Shown: positions 1-7,168, numbered from the stretch's first letter. The stretch: 21,588 nucleotides of DNA from JBKPRX01 sp046734795 (GCA_046734795.1 JBKPRX010000124.1:1-21588), one strand, 5' to 3'. Numbers and translations are program-made. Notes: generated from the sequence alone by a model not told the origin.

Positions 1-156
1 AATCTCTGCCTGATCGCGCTGACCGGCGACGACGACGCGGAGTTGCACGGCGCGGTCCGCGAAGCGGGTGCGGACGGCGTGCTGCTGAAGGGCGAGCTCG
101 TCGACACGCTCGTCGAGCGGCTCTCAGCGGTGCGGACGACCGCGGACCGCTCGTAA
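1..156 (+). CDS. Response-regulator receiver domain, C-terminal fragment (gene starts before the window)
   Basis: Frame 1 is open from the window edge to a TAA at 154-156 and encodes 51 residues. The fragment reads as the last third of a CheY-like receiver. It has a beta-4 strand ending in ALTGDDD, where the Thr is the usual switch Thr/Ser. An Ala-Gly-Ala-Asp-Gly turn follows, then a beta-5 strand ending in the conserved Lys (VLLK), and a final amphipathic helix (LVDTLVERL). No DNA-binding domain follows the receiver, because the protein stops about 15 residues after the last helix. The output domain is therefore either absent or N-terminal, outside the window. The phosphoacceptor Asp is not visible. 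The family assignment is fairly safe; the partner kinase and role cannot be told. Confidence 0.7.
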   Translation, partial: NLCLIALTGDDDAELHGAVREAGADGVLLKGELVDTLVERLSAVRTTADRS

Positions 157-174
157 CCGCGGCCGGACGAAGGC

Positions 175-180
175 TAGACT
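175..180 (+). promoter_or_regulatory. Possible -10 element (TAGACT) for tRNA-Phe
   Basis: TAGACT lies 11 bases before the mature tRNA 5' end and matches TATAAT at four of six positions. No convincing -35 hexamer lies about 17 bp upstream. The tRNA needs a promoter in the short gap after the receiver gene or else is co-transcribed with it, so this is the best candidate rather than a firm site. Confidence 0.3.
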
Positions 181-191
181 GAGCCCGCTTC

Positions 192-264
192 GGCGAGGTA
201 GCTCAGTTGGTAGAGCACACGGCTGAAAACCGTGGTGTCGCCGGTTCGATTCCGGCCCTCGCCA
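192..264 (+). tRNA. tRNA-Phe (anticodon GAA)
   Basis: A complete 73-nt cloverleaf can be folded by hand. The acceptor stem GGCGAGG (192-198) pairs with CCTCGCC (257-263), with discriminator A264. The D-arm is GCTC/GAGC (201-216). The anticodon stem CACGG/CCGTG encloses the loop CTGAAAA, with anticodon GAA at 225-227. The variable loop has 5 nt, and the T-arm GCCGG/CCGGC encloses TTCGATT (245-251). The 3' CCA is not encoded, since CT follows the discriminator, so a CCA-adding enzyme is required. No repeat of the tRNA 3' end was seen in the window, so there is no sign of use as an integration site. Confidence 0.97.
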
Positions 265-275
265 CTCGCTGCACG

Positions 276-298
276 CCCGGCGAAGCGCTCCGCTCGGG
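276..298 (+). terminator. Hairpin just downstream of tRNA-Phe
   Basis: CCCG (276-279) pairs with CGGG (295-298), and AGCG (284-287) pairs with CGCT (291-294). This makes an 8-bp helix interrupted by a four-base bulge on the 5' side, beginning 12 nt after the tRNA. It is followed by GTCTTG rather than a clean T-run. It could end or help process the tRNA transcript. Confidence is low because GC-rich DNA gives such hairpins by chance. Confidence 0.3.
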
Positions 299-314
299 GT
301 CTTGTAAACGTCAT

Positions 315-364
315 CCGCTCCTGAGAGGCTGTGCCTCGCAGGTCTTAGGGCACAGGCAGAGCGG
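315..364 (+). promoter_or_regulatory. Structured leader with two mutually exclusive hairpins before the membrane-protein gene
   Basis: Hairpin A is 321-341: CTG and GAGGC pair with GCCTC and CAG across one A/G mismatch, with a TGT loop. Hairpin B is CTGTGCC (329-335) with GGCACAG (349-355), loop 13 nt. An outer helix, CCGCTC (315-320) with GAGCGG (359-364), can enclose hairpin B. A and B share bases 329-341 and cannot both form. The structure ends 6 nt before the GGAG ribosome-binding site at 371-374, a layout typical of attenuators or translational switches. I do not recognise a known riboswitch class. A function is inferred only. Confidence 0.35.
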
Positions 365-380
365 CAAAAAGGAGACGTCG

Positions 381-917
381 ATGGAGGCGCTTGGGAAGCT
401 GTCGCGCGAGGTTCAGATCATCCTCGCTGCGACCGTCCTGTATCTGATCTTCTCGTTCTTCGATTGGCAGCAGGTGTCGATCGGTGGGATCGGCACCGCA
501 GGCATCAGCGAATGGCACGGCATCGGCGTCCTCGCGGCTTTGCTCGCCGTGGCGCTGCTCGTGTGGGAAGCAGCACGCGTCTTCGTCGGCGACAACGACC
601 TCGGCCCGTTGACCGCCGGGTTTATCTCCGTCGCGCTCGCGATGCTCTTGCTCCTCTTCACGGTGATCACCTTCCTCACGCACAACGAGTTCCGGCACTG
701 GCCGTCGTGGCTCGGCTTGATCCTGTCGATCGTGATCGCGGTCTGCGCGTTCCGTCGTGCGCAGGTGGAAGGCGTCCAGATGCCGGATATGAGCTCGATG
801 CAGGCGCGAAACGCCTCCGCGACGACTACGACGACACCGGCGGCAACCGACACGCCGCCACCCGCAGAAACGCCGCCCCCGTCAGCGCCGAGCAGCGACG
901 CACCGACGAGTCCGTAA
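381..917 (+). CDS. Hypothetical four-helix membrane protein with Pro/Thr/Ser-rich tail
   Basis: A 178-residue protein of unknown function. The ATG at 381 is chosen because GGAG (371-374) sits 6 nt upstream and the product begins directly with a short amphipathic segment; the same frame is open back into the tRNA. Four hydrophobic segments are visible at about residues 11-27, 47-64, 76-99 and 109-125, separated by short loops. The C-terminal third (about 135-178) is a low-complexity tail of Ala, Thr, Pro and Ser with runs of Thr and of Pro, presumably flexible. No catalytic or ligand-binding motif is apparent. It appears monocistronic, framed by a structured leader and a strong 3' hairpin. The membrane location is well supported. 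I do not recognise the family and assign no role. Confidence 0.8.
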   Translation: MEALGKLSREVQIILAATVLYLIFSFFDWQQVSIGGIGTAGISEWHGIGVLAALLAVALLVWEAARVFVGDNDLGPLTAGFISVALAMLLLLFTVITFLTHNEFRHWPSWLGLILSIVIAVCAFRRAQVEGVQMPDMSSMQARNASATTTTTPAATDTPPPAETPPPSAPSSDAPTSP

Positions 918-926
918 GTGGCACTA

Positions 927-960
927 CGAGTAGGCGCCGACCTGGCGCGGCGCCTACTCG
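927..960 (+). terminator. Terminator-like 12-bp perfect hairpin
   Basis: CGAGTAGGCGCC (927-938) is exactly complementary to 949-960, with a 10-nt loop, 9 nt after the stop of the membrane-protein gene. No T-run follows, as is common for terminators in high-GC actinobacteria. The length and perfection of the stem and its position between two co-oriented genes with separate ribosome-binding sites make termination the simplest reading. Confidence 0.65.
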
Positions 961-1025
961 CGCCGAGAGTTGTCGTCTCTGACTGCTCCGGGGCGTAGTT
1001 TTCGTTCCCTCGCAACGGTCGACGA

Positions 1026-1031
1026 AGGAGG
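1026..1031 (+). promoter_or_regulatory. Shine-Dalgarno AGGAGG that fixes the permease start
   Basis: AGGAGG ends only 2 nt before the in-frame ATG at 1034 but 8 nt before the ATG at 1040. The normal spacing of 5-9 nt therefore favours 1040 as the true start. Confidence 0.7.
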
Positions 1032-1039
1032 ACATGGCA

Positions 1040-2500
1040 ATGAGCACGATGGCGGCGACGTTCCGGGAGTCGATCCTGGAGCGGCGGTTCCGCTTTGCCG
1101 AGCATGGCACGACACTCGCCCGGGACACGATGGCCGGCGCCACGACCTTCATCGTGATGTCGTACATCATCTTCTTGAACCCGATCATCCTCACAGGCGT
1201 CAAGCCGACATCGGGGGAGGCACTGCCGTTCGCGGGAGTTGTGACCGCAACGTGCGTTGTCGCTGCGGTGATGACGATGTTGATGGGCCTCTACACGAAC
1301 CGCGCCTACGCGCTCGCACCGGGCCTCGGCATCAACGCGATCGTCGCGTTCCAGCTCGTCGGCCAGGAGGGCCTGTCGTTCCCCTCCGCGATGGGGTTGA
1401 TCCTGCTCGAAGGCGCGGTCGTCACGGCGCTCGTTCTCACGGGCCTGCGGGAATCGATCATGCGCGCCATCCCGATCGAGCTGAAGAAGGCAATCGCGAT
1501 CGGCATCGGTCTCTTCATCGCGTTCATCGGGCTCTACAACTCGGGCATCGTCGTTCAAGCCCAAGGCGAGCCGGTCACCTTGGGACGGCTCACGACCTGG
1601 CCGATCTTCATCGCATTCGTCGGCATCTTCCTGACGCTCATCCTGCGCGCGCGCGGGTTCCGCGGCGATCTGCTCGTCGGGATCATCGGCACGACGGTGA
1701 TCGCGACGATCATCAACCACGCAACCGACTTCAAGGCGCTCGGCCCGCAAACGGCGCACTGGCCGGGTTGGGGCAACCTCGCGAGCTGGGGTAACTGGTC
1801 GCTCTTCGGAAACTTCGACTTCCACGCGTTCGGCACGCTCGGCGTCGTCTCGGCACTCGTGTGGGTGTTCGCGCTCTTTCTCTCGGACTTCTTCGACACG
1901 ATGGGGACGCTGGTCGGTGTCGGCAAGCCCGCGGGCTATCTCACCGAGAACGGCGAGCTGCCCGAGATCCGTAAGCCGCTGCTTGTCGATTCGCTCGCAG
2001 CCATGGCAGGCGGCGCGTCGTCGACGTCGTCAGCAACGACGTACATCGAATCGGGATCCGGCGTCGCTTCCGGCGGCCGCACCGGTTGGGTTGCCGTCGT
2101 GGCGGGTGCGCTCTTTATCCCGTTTCTCTTCTTCGCTCCGCTGATCGGAATGGTGCCGCCGCAAGCGACGGCCGCCGCTCTGCTGATCGTCGGCTATTTG
2201 ATGGTGAGCGCGCTCACCGAGGGCGAAGACGAAGCGGAAGGCCGGACGGGCAACGCGAAGCTCGCCGGAATCGACTTCCACGACTTGGCGATCGGACTCC
2301 CGTGCGCGCTCGTGATCATGGTGATGCCGTTCACCTTCTCGATCACGAACGGCATCGGCTTCGGTTTCATTGCGTACGTTCTGATCCGCGCCGCTCAAGG
2401 TCAGTCGCGACGCGTGCACCCGCTGATGTGGGCGTCCTCCGCCGCGTTCGCGCTCTACTTCCTGGTCCCGCTGCTCCAAGACCATCTGAGCTGGGTCTAG
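1040..2500 (+). CDS. NCS2-family purine permease (AzgA/PbuG type)
   Basis: This 486-residue inner-membrane transporter is expected to import hypoxanthine, guanine and/or adenine by proton symport. It has the AzgA-subfamily layout: an N-terminal TTFIVMSYIIFLNP helix (35-48), APGLGINA (93-100) in the first substrate-site segment, DFFDTMGT (283-290), and an ATTYIESGSGVASGGRTG segment (332-349) in the second repeat. Many hydrophobic helices follow to the C-terminus. The length is slightly above the usual 430-480. The start at 1040 is preferred over 1034 because of the AGGAGG spacing. The gene stands alone between a terminator-like hairpin and a convergent operon. The exact purine specificity cannot be read from sequence; uracil or xanthine members of NCS2 carry different motifs, so purine transport is the better call. 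Confidence 0.92.
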   Translation: MSTMAATFRESILERRFRFAEHGTTLARDTMAGATTFIVMSYIIFLNPIILTGVKPTSGEALPFAGVVTATCVVAAVMTMLMGLYTNRAYALAPGLGINAIVAFQLVGQEGLSFPSAMGLILLEGAVVTALVLTGLRESIMRAIPIELKKAIAIGIGLFIAFIGLYNSGIVVQAQGEPVTLGRLTTWPIFIAFVGIFLTLILRARGFRGDLLVGIIGTTVIATIINHATDFKALGPQTAHWPGWGNLASWGNWSLFGNFDFHAFGTLGVVSALVWVFALFLSDFFDTMGTLVGVGKPAGYLTENGELPEIRKPLLVDSLAAMAGGASSTSSATTYIESGSGVASGGRTGWVAVVAGALFIPFLFFAPLIGMVPPQATAAALLIVGYLMVSALTEGEDEAEGRTGNAKLAGIDFHDLAIGLPCALVIMVMPFTFSITNGIGFGFIAYVLIRAAQGQSRRVHPLMWASSAAFALYFLVPLLQDHLSWV

Positions 2501-2508
2501 ACGAGAAA

Positions 2509-2555
2509 GAGGAGGGCGTCGTCGCCGGTGCTGCCGTGCGATCGACGTCCTCCTC
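2509..2555. terminator. Probable bidirectional terminator between convergent genes
   Basis: GAGGAGGGCGTCG (2509-2521) pairs with CGACGTCCTCCTC (2543-2555): 12 Watson-Crick pairs of 13 plus one G-T pair, with a 21-nt loop. It lies in the 112-bp gap between the permease stop and the stop of the opposite-strand DUF62 gene, where a two-way terminator is expected. There is no clear T-run on either strand. Confidence 0.5.
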
Positions 2556-2612
2556 CTGTCGTTCGGACGATAGCGCTCCTCCGGCGCAGATGCACGCCCG
2601 ACTTGAAGCCCG

Positions 2613-3431
2613 TCAGCCGGCCCGCGTAAGGCGGCCGACCACGAGCGCGTCGCCGGGCCGCACGTGGAGAAGCTCGGAGGCTGCGCCGCGCGAGACGGCA
2701 AGAGCGATCTTTCGGTAGGAGTCCTCGTAGAGGATCAGCTCTCCCGCCCGCGCATCGCTGAATGTTCTGACGACGACGGCTTCGTGACGCATGTCGCCGG
2801 TCGAGACCCCGATCCTCGTTCCAGGAGCGAGCTCGGCTTCCTCGAGATCAGCGCGTTCGAGGTTGAGCGCGACGTTGCCGAAGCGGTCGACGTACAAGAC
2901 CGTGGCGTGCAGTGCATCGCCGACTCGCGTCGGAAGTGGAAGGTCGAGCCGTGTGAGCGCGGCAGGATCGAGCGGTGGTCCGAGCTCGGACGGATCGACG
3001 CCGAGTGAGAGATGCGCGGCCGCGGGCGAGAACAGATCCCGTCCGTGAAACGTGCGCGATACCGGCTCGAGGGCGTACGCGGGGTTCGCGAGCTCGTATG
3101 CACCTTCGATCGGACCCGCGAGCTCGGCGGCCGGCACGAGCAAACCGTTGTCGGGCCCCACGAACAGACGGCCTTTCGCATCGCGAATGACAACCGGCCG
3201 CCGCGCGCCGCCGACGCCAGGATCGACGACGGCGAGATGCACGCCCGCCGGAACGTACGGAAGCGTGTTCGCAAGGACGATCGCCCCTTGCAGCACGCCG
3301 CCGGGTTGGATGCCGTGCGTCAAATCGATGATCTCGACTTCGGGCGAGATGCGCTTCATCACGCCGTGGCACGTGCCGACGAAGTCGTCCTGAAGGCCGA
3401 AGTCCGTGAGAAAGACGACAACGGACGGCAT
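2613..3431 (-). CDS. S-adenosyl-L-methionine hydroxide adenosyltransferase (DUF62 / SAM hydrolase family)
   Basis: 272 residues, normal for the family. Characterised members cleave SAM with hydroxide to adenosine and methionine, and are relatives of fluorinase and chlorinase. The N-terminus VVVFLTDFGLQDDFVG (4-19) is the family signature. The family's Asp/Arg/His triad appears as VVDPGVGGARR (Asp70, Arg77 or Arg78) and FHGRD (His129). The C-terminal barrel domain includes YVDRFGNVALN. The ATG start at 3431 lies 9 nt downstream of the hemD stop, so it is probably the last gene of the haem operon. A role in SAM turnover is family knowledge. Why it sits behind hemD is unclear, although SAM is also used by haem-modifying methyltransferases. 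Confidence 0.9.
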   Translation of the reverse strand: MPSVVVFLTDFGLQDDFVGTCHGVMKRISPEVEIIDLTHGIQPGGVLQGAIVLANTLPYVPAGVHLAVVDPGVGGARRPVVIRDAKGRLFVGPDNGLLVPAAELAGPIEGAYELANPAYALEPVSRTFHGRDLFSPAAAHLSLGVDPSELGPPLDPAALTRLDLPLPTRVGDALHATVLYVDRFGNVALNLERADLEEAELAPGTRIGVSTGDMRHEAVVVRTFSDARAGELILYEDSYRKIALAVSRGAASELLHVRPGDALVVGRLTRAG

Positions 3432-3440
3432 TGCGCGACC

Positions 3441-4103
3441 CTAACGCGAGTCGGCGGCGCGCTTGACGGCCGCGACGAGGCCGTCGAGGTCGTGCCGCTC
3501 GGCTTCGACCGCGATCTCGAGACCGGCTTCGCGCGCCGTCGCGGAGGTCTGGGGGCCGATGGAGACGACAGGAATCGGCCGGGCGAGCTTCGCGAATGCG
3601 CGCGCTTGCGACGACGACGCAAGCGCGACGAAGTCGCCGTTCGGAGGCTCGGAAACCTCAAGCTCGATCGTCCGGTAGAGCGCAAGGAAGTCCGCGTCGA
3701 GCTCGTCACTCAGCTTTCGCCGCGCTCCTTCGGCCGCGGCTACGAGCACGCGGCCAGTCGGCTGCGGGAGCGCGGCGATGAGTCCTTCCTGCGTCGAGGT
3801 CTGCGGAACGAGATCCGGTTCGATCCCTGCGGCGGCGAGAACGTCATGCGTGCCAGGCCCGATCGCCGCGACCCGTGGACGCGGTCCGGCCAGACCGCGT
3901 CGGGCAAGCTCGTCGGCAGCGTTCGGACTGGTGACGATGAGCCAGTCGTAACCGGTGGGGTCGATCGGCCCGTCGCCGAGAGCTTCGATATCGACGAGCG
4001 GACAGACGATGACGTCGAATCCTGCGGCCTTCAGTCGGGCGACGAGCGCGCCGGCCCGGCGCTCGGAGCGGACGACGATTACGCGGGGCCGCGCGGGACC
4101 CAT
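3441..4103 (-). CDS. hemD: Uroporphyrinogen-III synthase
   Basis: This 220-residue cytosolic enzyme closes and inverts ring D of hydroxymethylbilane to give uroporphyrinogen III. HemD sequences are poorly conserved. The call rests on the N-terminal RVIVVRSERRAGALVARL pattern with PLVDIE, the LIVTSPNAADELARR segment, GPGTHDVL, a second-domain YRTIEL strand, an ASSSQARAF segment and the final SIGPQTSATAREAGL motif, and on its place directly after hemC. The frame is open upstream to 4229, but that would overlap hemC. The ATG at 4103 starts right at the conserved N-terminal strand and is preferred. The G-rich run immediately before it is unusual (see the separate entry). Confidence 0.88.
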   Translation of the reverse strand: MGPARPRVIVVRSERRAGALVARLKAAGFDVIVCPLVDIEALGDGPIDPTGYDWLIVTSPNAADELARRGLAGPRPRVAAIGPGTHDVLAAAGIEPDLVPQTSTQEGLIAALPQPTGRVLVAAAEGARRKLSDELDADFLALYRTIELEVSEPPNGDFVALASSSQARAFAKLARPIPVVSIGPQTSATAREAGLEIAVEAERHDLDGLVAAVKRAADSR

Positions 4104-4122
4104 CCCTAACCCCCACCCACCC
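4104..4122 (-). promoter_or_regulatory. G-quadruplex motif touching the hemD start codon
   Basis: On the coding (-) strand the 19 bases directly before the hemD ATG read GGGTGGGTGGGGGTTAGGG. This is four runs of at least three G with loops of 1, 1 and 3 nt, a canonical quadruplex motif. The same G-run would serve as the Shine-Dalgarno region. In the mRNA it would form a very stable structure over the initiation site. The motif is seen in the sequence; folding and regulation are inferred. Confidence 0.5.
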
Positions 4123-4185
4123 ACGGGGCGATCAACGATAGACGCCGACCTGCGACGCGCACGTGCCGTCTTGGCGCCGCTTGGA

Positions 4186-5019
4186 TCACGACTTCTGGTC
4201 GAGCGCCGCAAGCTCACGCCCGAGCGCAACCGGGTCGTCGCCCGTGCGACGCTCGAGCCACGCCCCGTCCGGATCTGCGATCAATCCCGTCAGCGTCACG
4301 CCGTCGTGGAACGCTGCAACCGGAGCGAGGCAGCCGCCGCCGACCGCTCCGACGCACGCGCGCTCCGCCTCGACCCGCTCGCGCGTCTCGCCGACGTCGT
4401 AGACGGCGACGAGATTCTCTTCGCCGACCCGCACCTGCAGCGCGAGTGCGCCCTGCGCCGCTTCCGGAAGGATCTCGTCAGGCTCAAAGCGATGGCCGAT
4501 CTCGTGTCCGAGCCCGAGGCGATCGAGCCCGCACGCAGCGAGGACGATTGCGTCGAGGTCGCGCTCGACTCGCTTCCGCAGACGCGTATCGATGTTGCCG
4601 CGAAGCGGCTCGATCGAAAGCGACGGCTCGAGCGCAAGCAGCTGCGCGCGCCGTCGCGCCGACGCCGTCCCGATGCGCATACCCGGACGGACCGCGAGCG
4701 CACCGCACAGTGCATCGCGCGGATCGTCACGGCGCAGGTACGCGCCGACGCAAAGACCTTCCGTGTCCGTCGAGGTCATGTCCTTGGCTGAATGGACCGC
4801 CACGTCGATCCGACGCTCGAGCAAGGCTTCCTCGAGCTCTTTCACGAAAACACCCCGCTCGCCGATCTGCCCGAACGGGCGCTTGCGGTCCCTGTCTCCG
4901 GCCGTCGTGATCGGAACGAGCGCGACCTCGACGCCCGCGCGCGCTCGAAGCTGCGCAGCCGCGGCCTCGGCCTGCGTGAGCGCGAGCCTACTGCCGCGGG
5001 AACCGACGCGGACTAGCAC
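4186..5019 (-). CDS. hemC: Porphobilinogen deaminase (hydroxymethylbilane synthase)
   Basis: It polymerises four porphobilinogens to hydroxymethylbilane. The GTG at 5019 gives 277 residues and puts the start at the family's usual N-terminus (VRVGSRGSRLALTQ). An upstream in-frame GTG at 5049 would add ten residues, and neither start has a clear Shine-Dalgarno, so the start is uncertain. Motifs numbered from 5019: ITTAGD (38-42 region), the HSAKDM loop with the catalytic Asp (Asp80), GTASARRRAQ, LRGNIDTRL, EAAQGALALQVR, and the dipyrromethane-cofactor Cys in GGGCLAPVAA (Cys230). The length is slightly short of the 300-313 typical. The neighbours hemA upstream and hemD downstream fit the standard order. 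Confidence 0.95.
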   Translation of the reverse strand: MLVRVGSRGSRLALTQAEAAAAQLRARAGVEVALVPITTAGDRDRKRPFGQIGERGVFVKELEEALLERRIDVAVHSAKDMTSTDTEGLCVGAYLRRDDPRDALCGALAVRPGMRIGTASARRRAQLLALEPSLSIEPLRGNIDTRLRKRVERDLDAIVLAACGLDRLGLGHEIGHRFEPDEILPEAAQGALALQVRVGEENLVAVYDVGETRERVEAERACVGAVGGGCLAPVAAFHDGVTLTGLIADPDGAWLERRTGDDPVALGRELAALDQKS

Positions 5020-5156
5020 AGCGCACGCGCCGGGCTCGTGTAGGCGCACACCGCTTCGCGCTCGGTCGCTGAATCCGGACGAACGCGGAAGGAGCTTGCA
5101 CCGGCAGCGGTCTGCCCGTCAGTAGGCGGGCGTCCGTCGTCACGTCGCACCTGCGT

Positions 5157-6380
5157 TCAGCGTTCGTCCTCGCCGAGACCGAAGAGGTGACGCACGGCCT
5201 CAGCATAGATCACGCCCTCGGCAGCAGCCGCGGCCTGTTTCATCCGAATCGTCGGCAAGTACAGGAGCTTCTCGACGATTCGCGATGCGAGCACTTCGAC
5301 CGCTTGCCGTTGTGCCTCGTTGAGAGGCCCGAGTCGCGACTCCGCCCGCCGCAGCTCGGCTGCTCGAATCGCGTCCGCGCGGGCGCGCAGCAATGCGATC
5401 GCCGGCACGACATCGCGCGAGGCCTGCCATTCGAGGAACGCGTCAGCCTCCGCGGTCACGATCGACTCCGCTCGCTCTGCCTCGCGTCGCCGCAACGTCA
5501 GCGTGTCGGCGACGATCGCCTCGAGGTCGTCGATGTCGTAGAGAAAGCAGTCGTCGAGGTCGCGGATCGCCGGGTCGAGATCGCGCGGTACGGCAAGATC
5601 GATGCAGAGGAGCGGGCGCCGACGACGCGCATGTTCGAGCGTCTCGCGCGTGAGTACCAAGTGCGGGGCCGAGCTCGCTGAGACGATCACGTCGACAGTG
5701 GAGAGATGCTCCTCGATCGTCTCGATCGGCACAGCGACGGCGTCGACTCGTGCCGCAAGCTCGTGCGCGCGCTCGACCGTACGACTCGCAACCGCGCTGA
5801 CACGTGCGCCCCGGGCTCGCAGCGCGCGTGCCGCCTGCTCGCCCGCTTCGCCGGCTCCGATCAGCAGAGCGTTGCAACGATCGAGGTCTCCGAACACGCG
5901 CTCGGCCAATGCCGCGCCGGCCGACGCGATCGACGCAGGACTCTCACCGATCGCGGTCTGCGTGCGCACCTTCTTGCCGGCGTGCAGCGCCTGGTGGAAG
6001 AGCCGGTCGAGGAGCGGCCCGGTCGTTCCCGCTTCGTACGCAGCGCGAACCTGTCCGAGGATCTCGCCTTCGCCCGGAACGAGCGAGTCGAGCCCGGCCG
6101 CGACACGGAACAAGTGCAGCGCGGCTGCCTCGTCGCGGAGCCGATAGAGCGCCTTCTCGACTTCCGGTGCGCGCTCGACGAGCGCCGCGGCCGCGTCGCG
6201 TTCGGCTTGCTCGGCGTCCTCGGCAGCGACGTAGAGCTCGGTCCGGTTGCACGTCGAGATGCAGACGGCTTCGCCCAATCGCATCGCGAGCTCGCGGGCT
6301 TCGGACGCACTCCGCGCAACGCGCTCCCGCAGCTCGACTGGCGCATGGTGGTGCGAGGTTCCGACGAGGACGAGGCGCAT
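5157..6380 (-). CDS. hemA: Glutamyl-tRNA reductase
   Basis: A 407-residue cytosolic enzyme that reduces Glu-tRNA(Glu) to glutamate-1-semialdehyde, the first committed step of C5-pathway tetrapyrrole synthesis. It has GTSHHHAPVELRERV (7-21), the catalytic Cys44 in ISTCNRTELY, GEGEILGQVRAAYE (about 102-115), KKVRTQTAIGE, the NADPH-binding GAGEAG (175-180) and a C-terminal dimerisation region ending VRHLFGL. The frame is open to 7073, but residues before the ATG at 6380 are a shadow of the HemX-like gene. The ATG shares its A with the upstream TGA (TGATG), which implies translational coupling. The use of glutamyl-tRNA rather than ALA synthase shows the C5 route. A 137-nt gap to the chosen hemC start is the largest inside the haem part of the cluster. 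Confidence 0.97.
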   Translation of the reverse strand: MRLVLVGTSHHHAPVELRERVARSASEARELAMRLGEAVCISTCNRTELYVAAEDAEQAERDAAAALVERAPEVEKALYRLRDEAAALHLFRVAAGLDSLVPGEGEILGQVRAAYEAGTTGPLLDRLFHQALHAGKKVRTQTAIGESPASIASAGAALAERVFGDLDRCNALLIGAGEAGEQAARALRARGARVSAVASRTVERAHELAARVDAVAVPIETIEEHLSTVDVIVSASSAPHLVLTRETLEHARRRRPLLCIDLAVPRDLDPAIRDLDDCFLYDIDDLEAIVADTLTLRRREAERAESIVTAEADAFLEWQASRDVVPAIALLRARADAIRAAELRRAESRLGPLNEAQRQAVEVLASRIVEKLLYLPTIRMKQAAAAAEGVIYAEAVRHLFGLGEDER

Positions 6381-7168
6381 CAGCTGAAGTGGGTTGCGGG
6401 AAGGACGAGCCGAACGAGCAGCACGAACACGAACCCGAGCAGCGCGACGTACGCCGCACGGCGACCGGTCCAACCCAGCATGCGCCGGAGTGCTAGGTAG
6501 ACGGCGTAGACGACCCACGTCGCGAACGTCGCCACCATCACTGAGTCGATTCCAGCGCTTTGGCGCCGTAATTTCCAGTCCCCCGCCGCAATTCCGAGCG
6601 TCAGCGCGGGAAATGCGACCGCGATCGTCAAAGCACCGACGCGGTCGAGCGAGGCAAGCCCCGGCGTGCGCAGGCGCAGAAGCCGCGCGGGCCGGTCCTT
6701 CAGCCGGCGCTCCTGCCAGAGGTACATCCCCGCGAGGGCGGCGGCGAGCGTGAAGCCGGCGAACGCGACCATCAGCAAGCCGACGTGGAGAACGAGAAAG
6801 ACGTCCGAATAGCGACTCTTCCGCTCGACGCCGATTCCCCCGCCGGCCCAGGCGGCGGCGAGGAGAACAGCCGCGAGCGGCATGACGGCGAGGCCGAGAA
6901 GCGCGAACGACCGCCGCGATCCCCAAAAGAGATAGACGGTGACGACGAGCCAGACGAAGAGGTTGAGCGAACCCGCCCACGTTGTCCACGGGAAGCTCTC
7001 GCCGCGTGCGACCTGGTACGCGAGGAGCGCGGTCTGGATGAGCCAGCCGATCCGCACACCCCAGATCGCCCACCTCCCGGCGCGCCCGGGATGACGCGCC
7101 TCGCCGAAGTAGGCCACGGCGGCCTCGCCGTACGCAACGAGCGCGGGCCAGAAGAGAAACTCAACCAC
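6380..7168 (-). CDS. HemX/CcsA-like cytochrome c assembly membrane protein
   Basis: 262 residues with about eight hydrophobic helices. The sequence follows the HemX/CcsA pattern: an N-terminal helix with an early Glu, a WTTWAGSLNLFVWLVV segment, VFLVLHVGLLMVAFAGFTLA with the conserved His, a GMYLWQERRLK turn, and a C-terminal GWTGRRAAYVALLGFVFVL segment. The region where CcsA proteins carry the haem-handling WWD motif reads AGDWKLRRQSAGID here, so this is closer to HemX than to true CcsA. HemX is a membrane protein encoded next to hemA in Bacillus and limits HemA level. The gene begins with GTG (7168), overlapping ccmD by 8 nt, and its stop overlaps the hemA start by 1 nt. Either a hemA modulator or a haem-delivery component is possible. 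Confidence 0.8.
   Translation of the reverse strand: MVEFLFWPALVAYGEAAVAYFGEARHPGRAGRWAIWGVRIGWLIQTALLAYQVARGESFPWTTWAGSLNLFVWLVVTVYLFWGSRRSFALLGLAVMPLAAVLLAAAWAGGGIGVERKSRYSDVFLVLHVGLLMVAFAGFTLAAALAGMYLWQERRLKDRPARLLRLRTPGLASLDRVGALTIAVAFPALTLGIAAGDWKLRRQSAGIDSVMVATFATWVVYAVYLALRRMLGWTGRRAAYVALLGFVFVLLVRLVLPATHFS

Noticed and set aside
192..264. tRNA-Phe as a possible attachment site of an integrated element
   Set aside because: No copy of the tRNA 3' end was seen downstream, and no integrase or phage gene follows; the neighbours are housekeeping genes.
321..326. CTGAGA, a signature piece of the TPP riboswitch, in the leader before the gene at 381
   Set aside because: The rest of the THI-box consensus (the TGAACCTGATC-like segment and the flanking helices) is absent, and the downstream gene shows no link to thiamine.
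413..1825. A 470-codon open frame on the - strand opposite the membrane protein and the permease
   Set aside because: Composition is low-complexity (Arg, Asp, Glu) with no recognisable domain; both + strand genes have good ribosome-binding sites and clear membrane-protein sequences.
3012..4109. A 365-codon + strand open frame across hemD and the DUF62 gene
   Set aside because: Antisense to two well-supported enzymes; no domain, and Arg/Asp/Gly-rich shadow composition.
5114..5131. GCCCG/CGGGC hairpin between hemA and hemC as a terminator
   Set aside because: Only 5 bp with an 8-nt loop and no T-run; expected by chance in DNA this GC-rich, and a break here would split a conventional hem gene order.
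6381..7073. Upstream in-frame extension of hemA (231 codons)
   Set aside because: It is a shadow of the HemX-like gene on the same strand; the ATG at 6380 overlaps that gene's stop by one base and begins the conserved HemA N-terminus.
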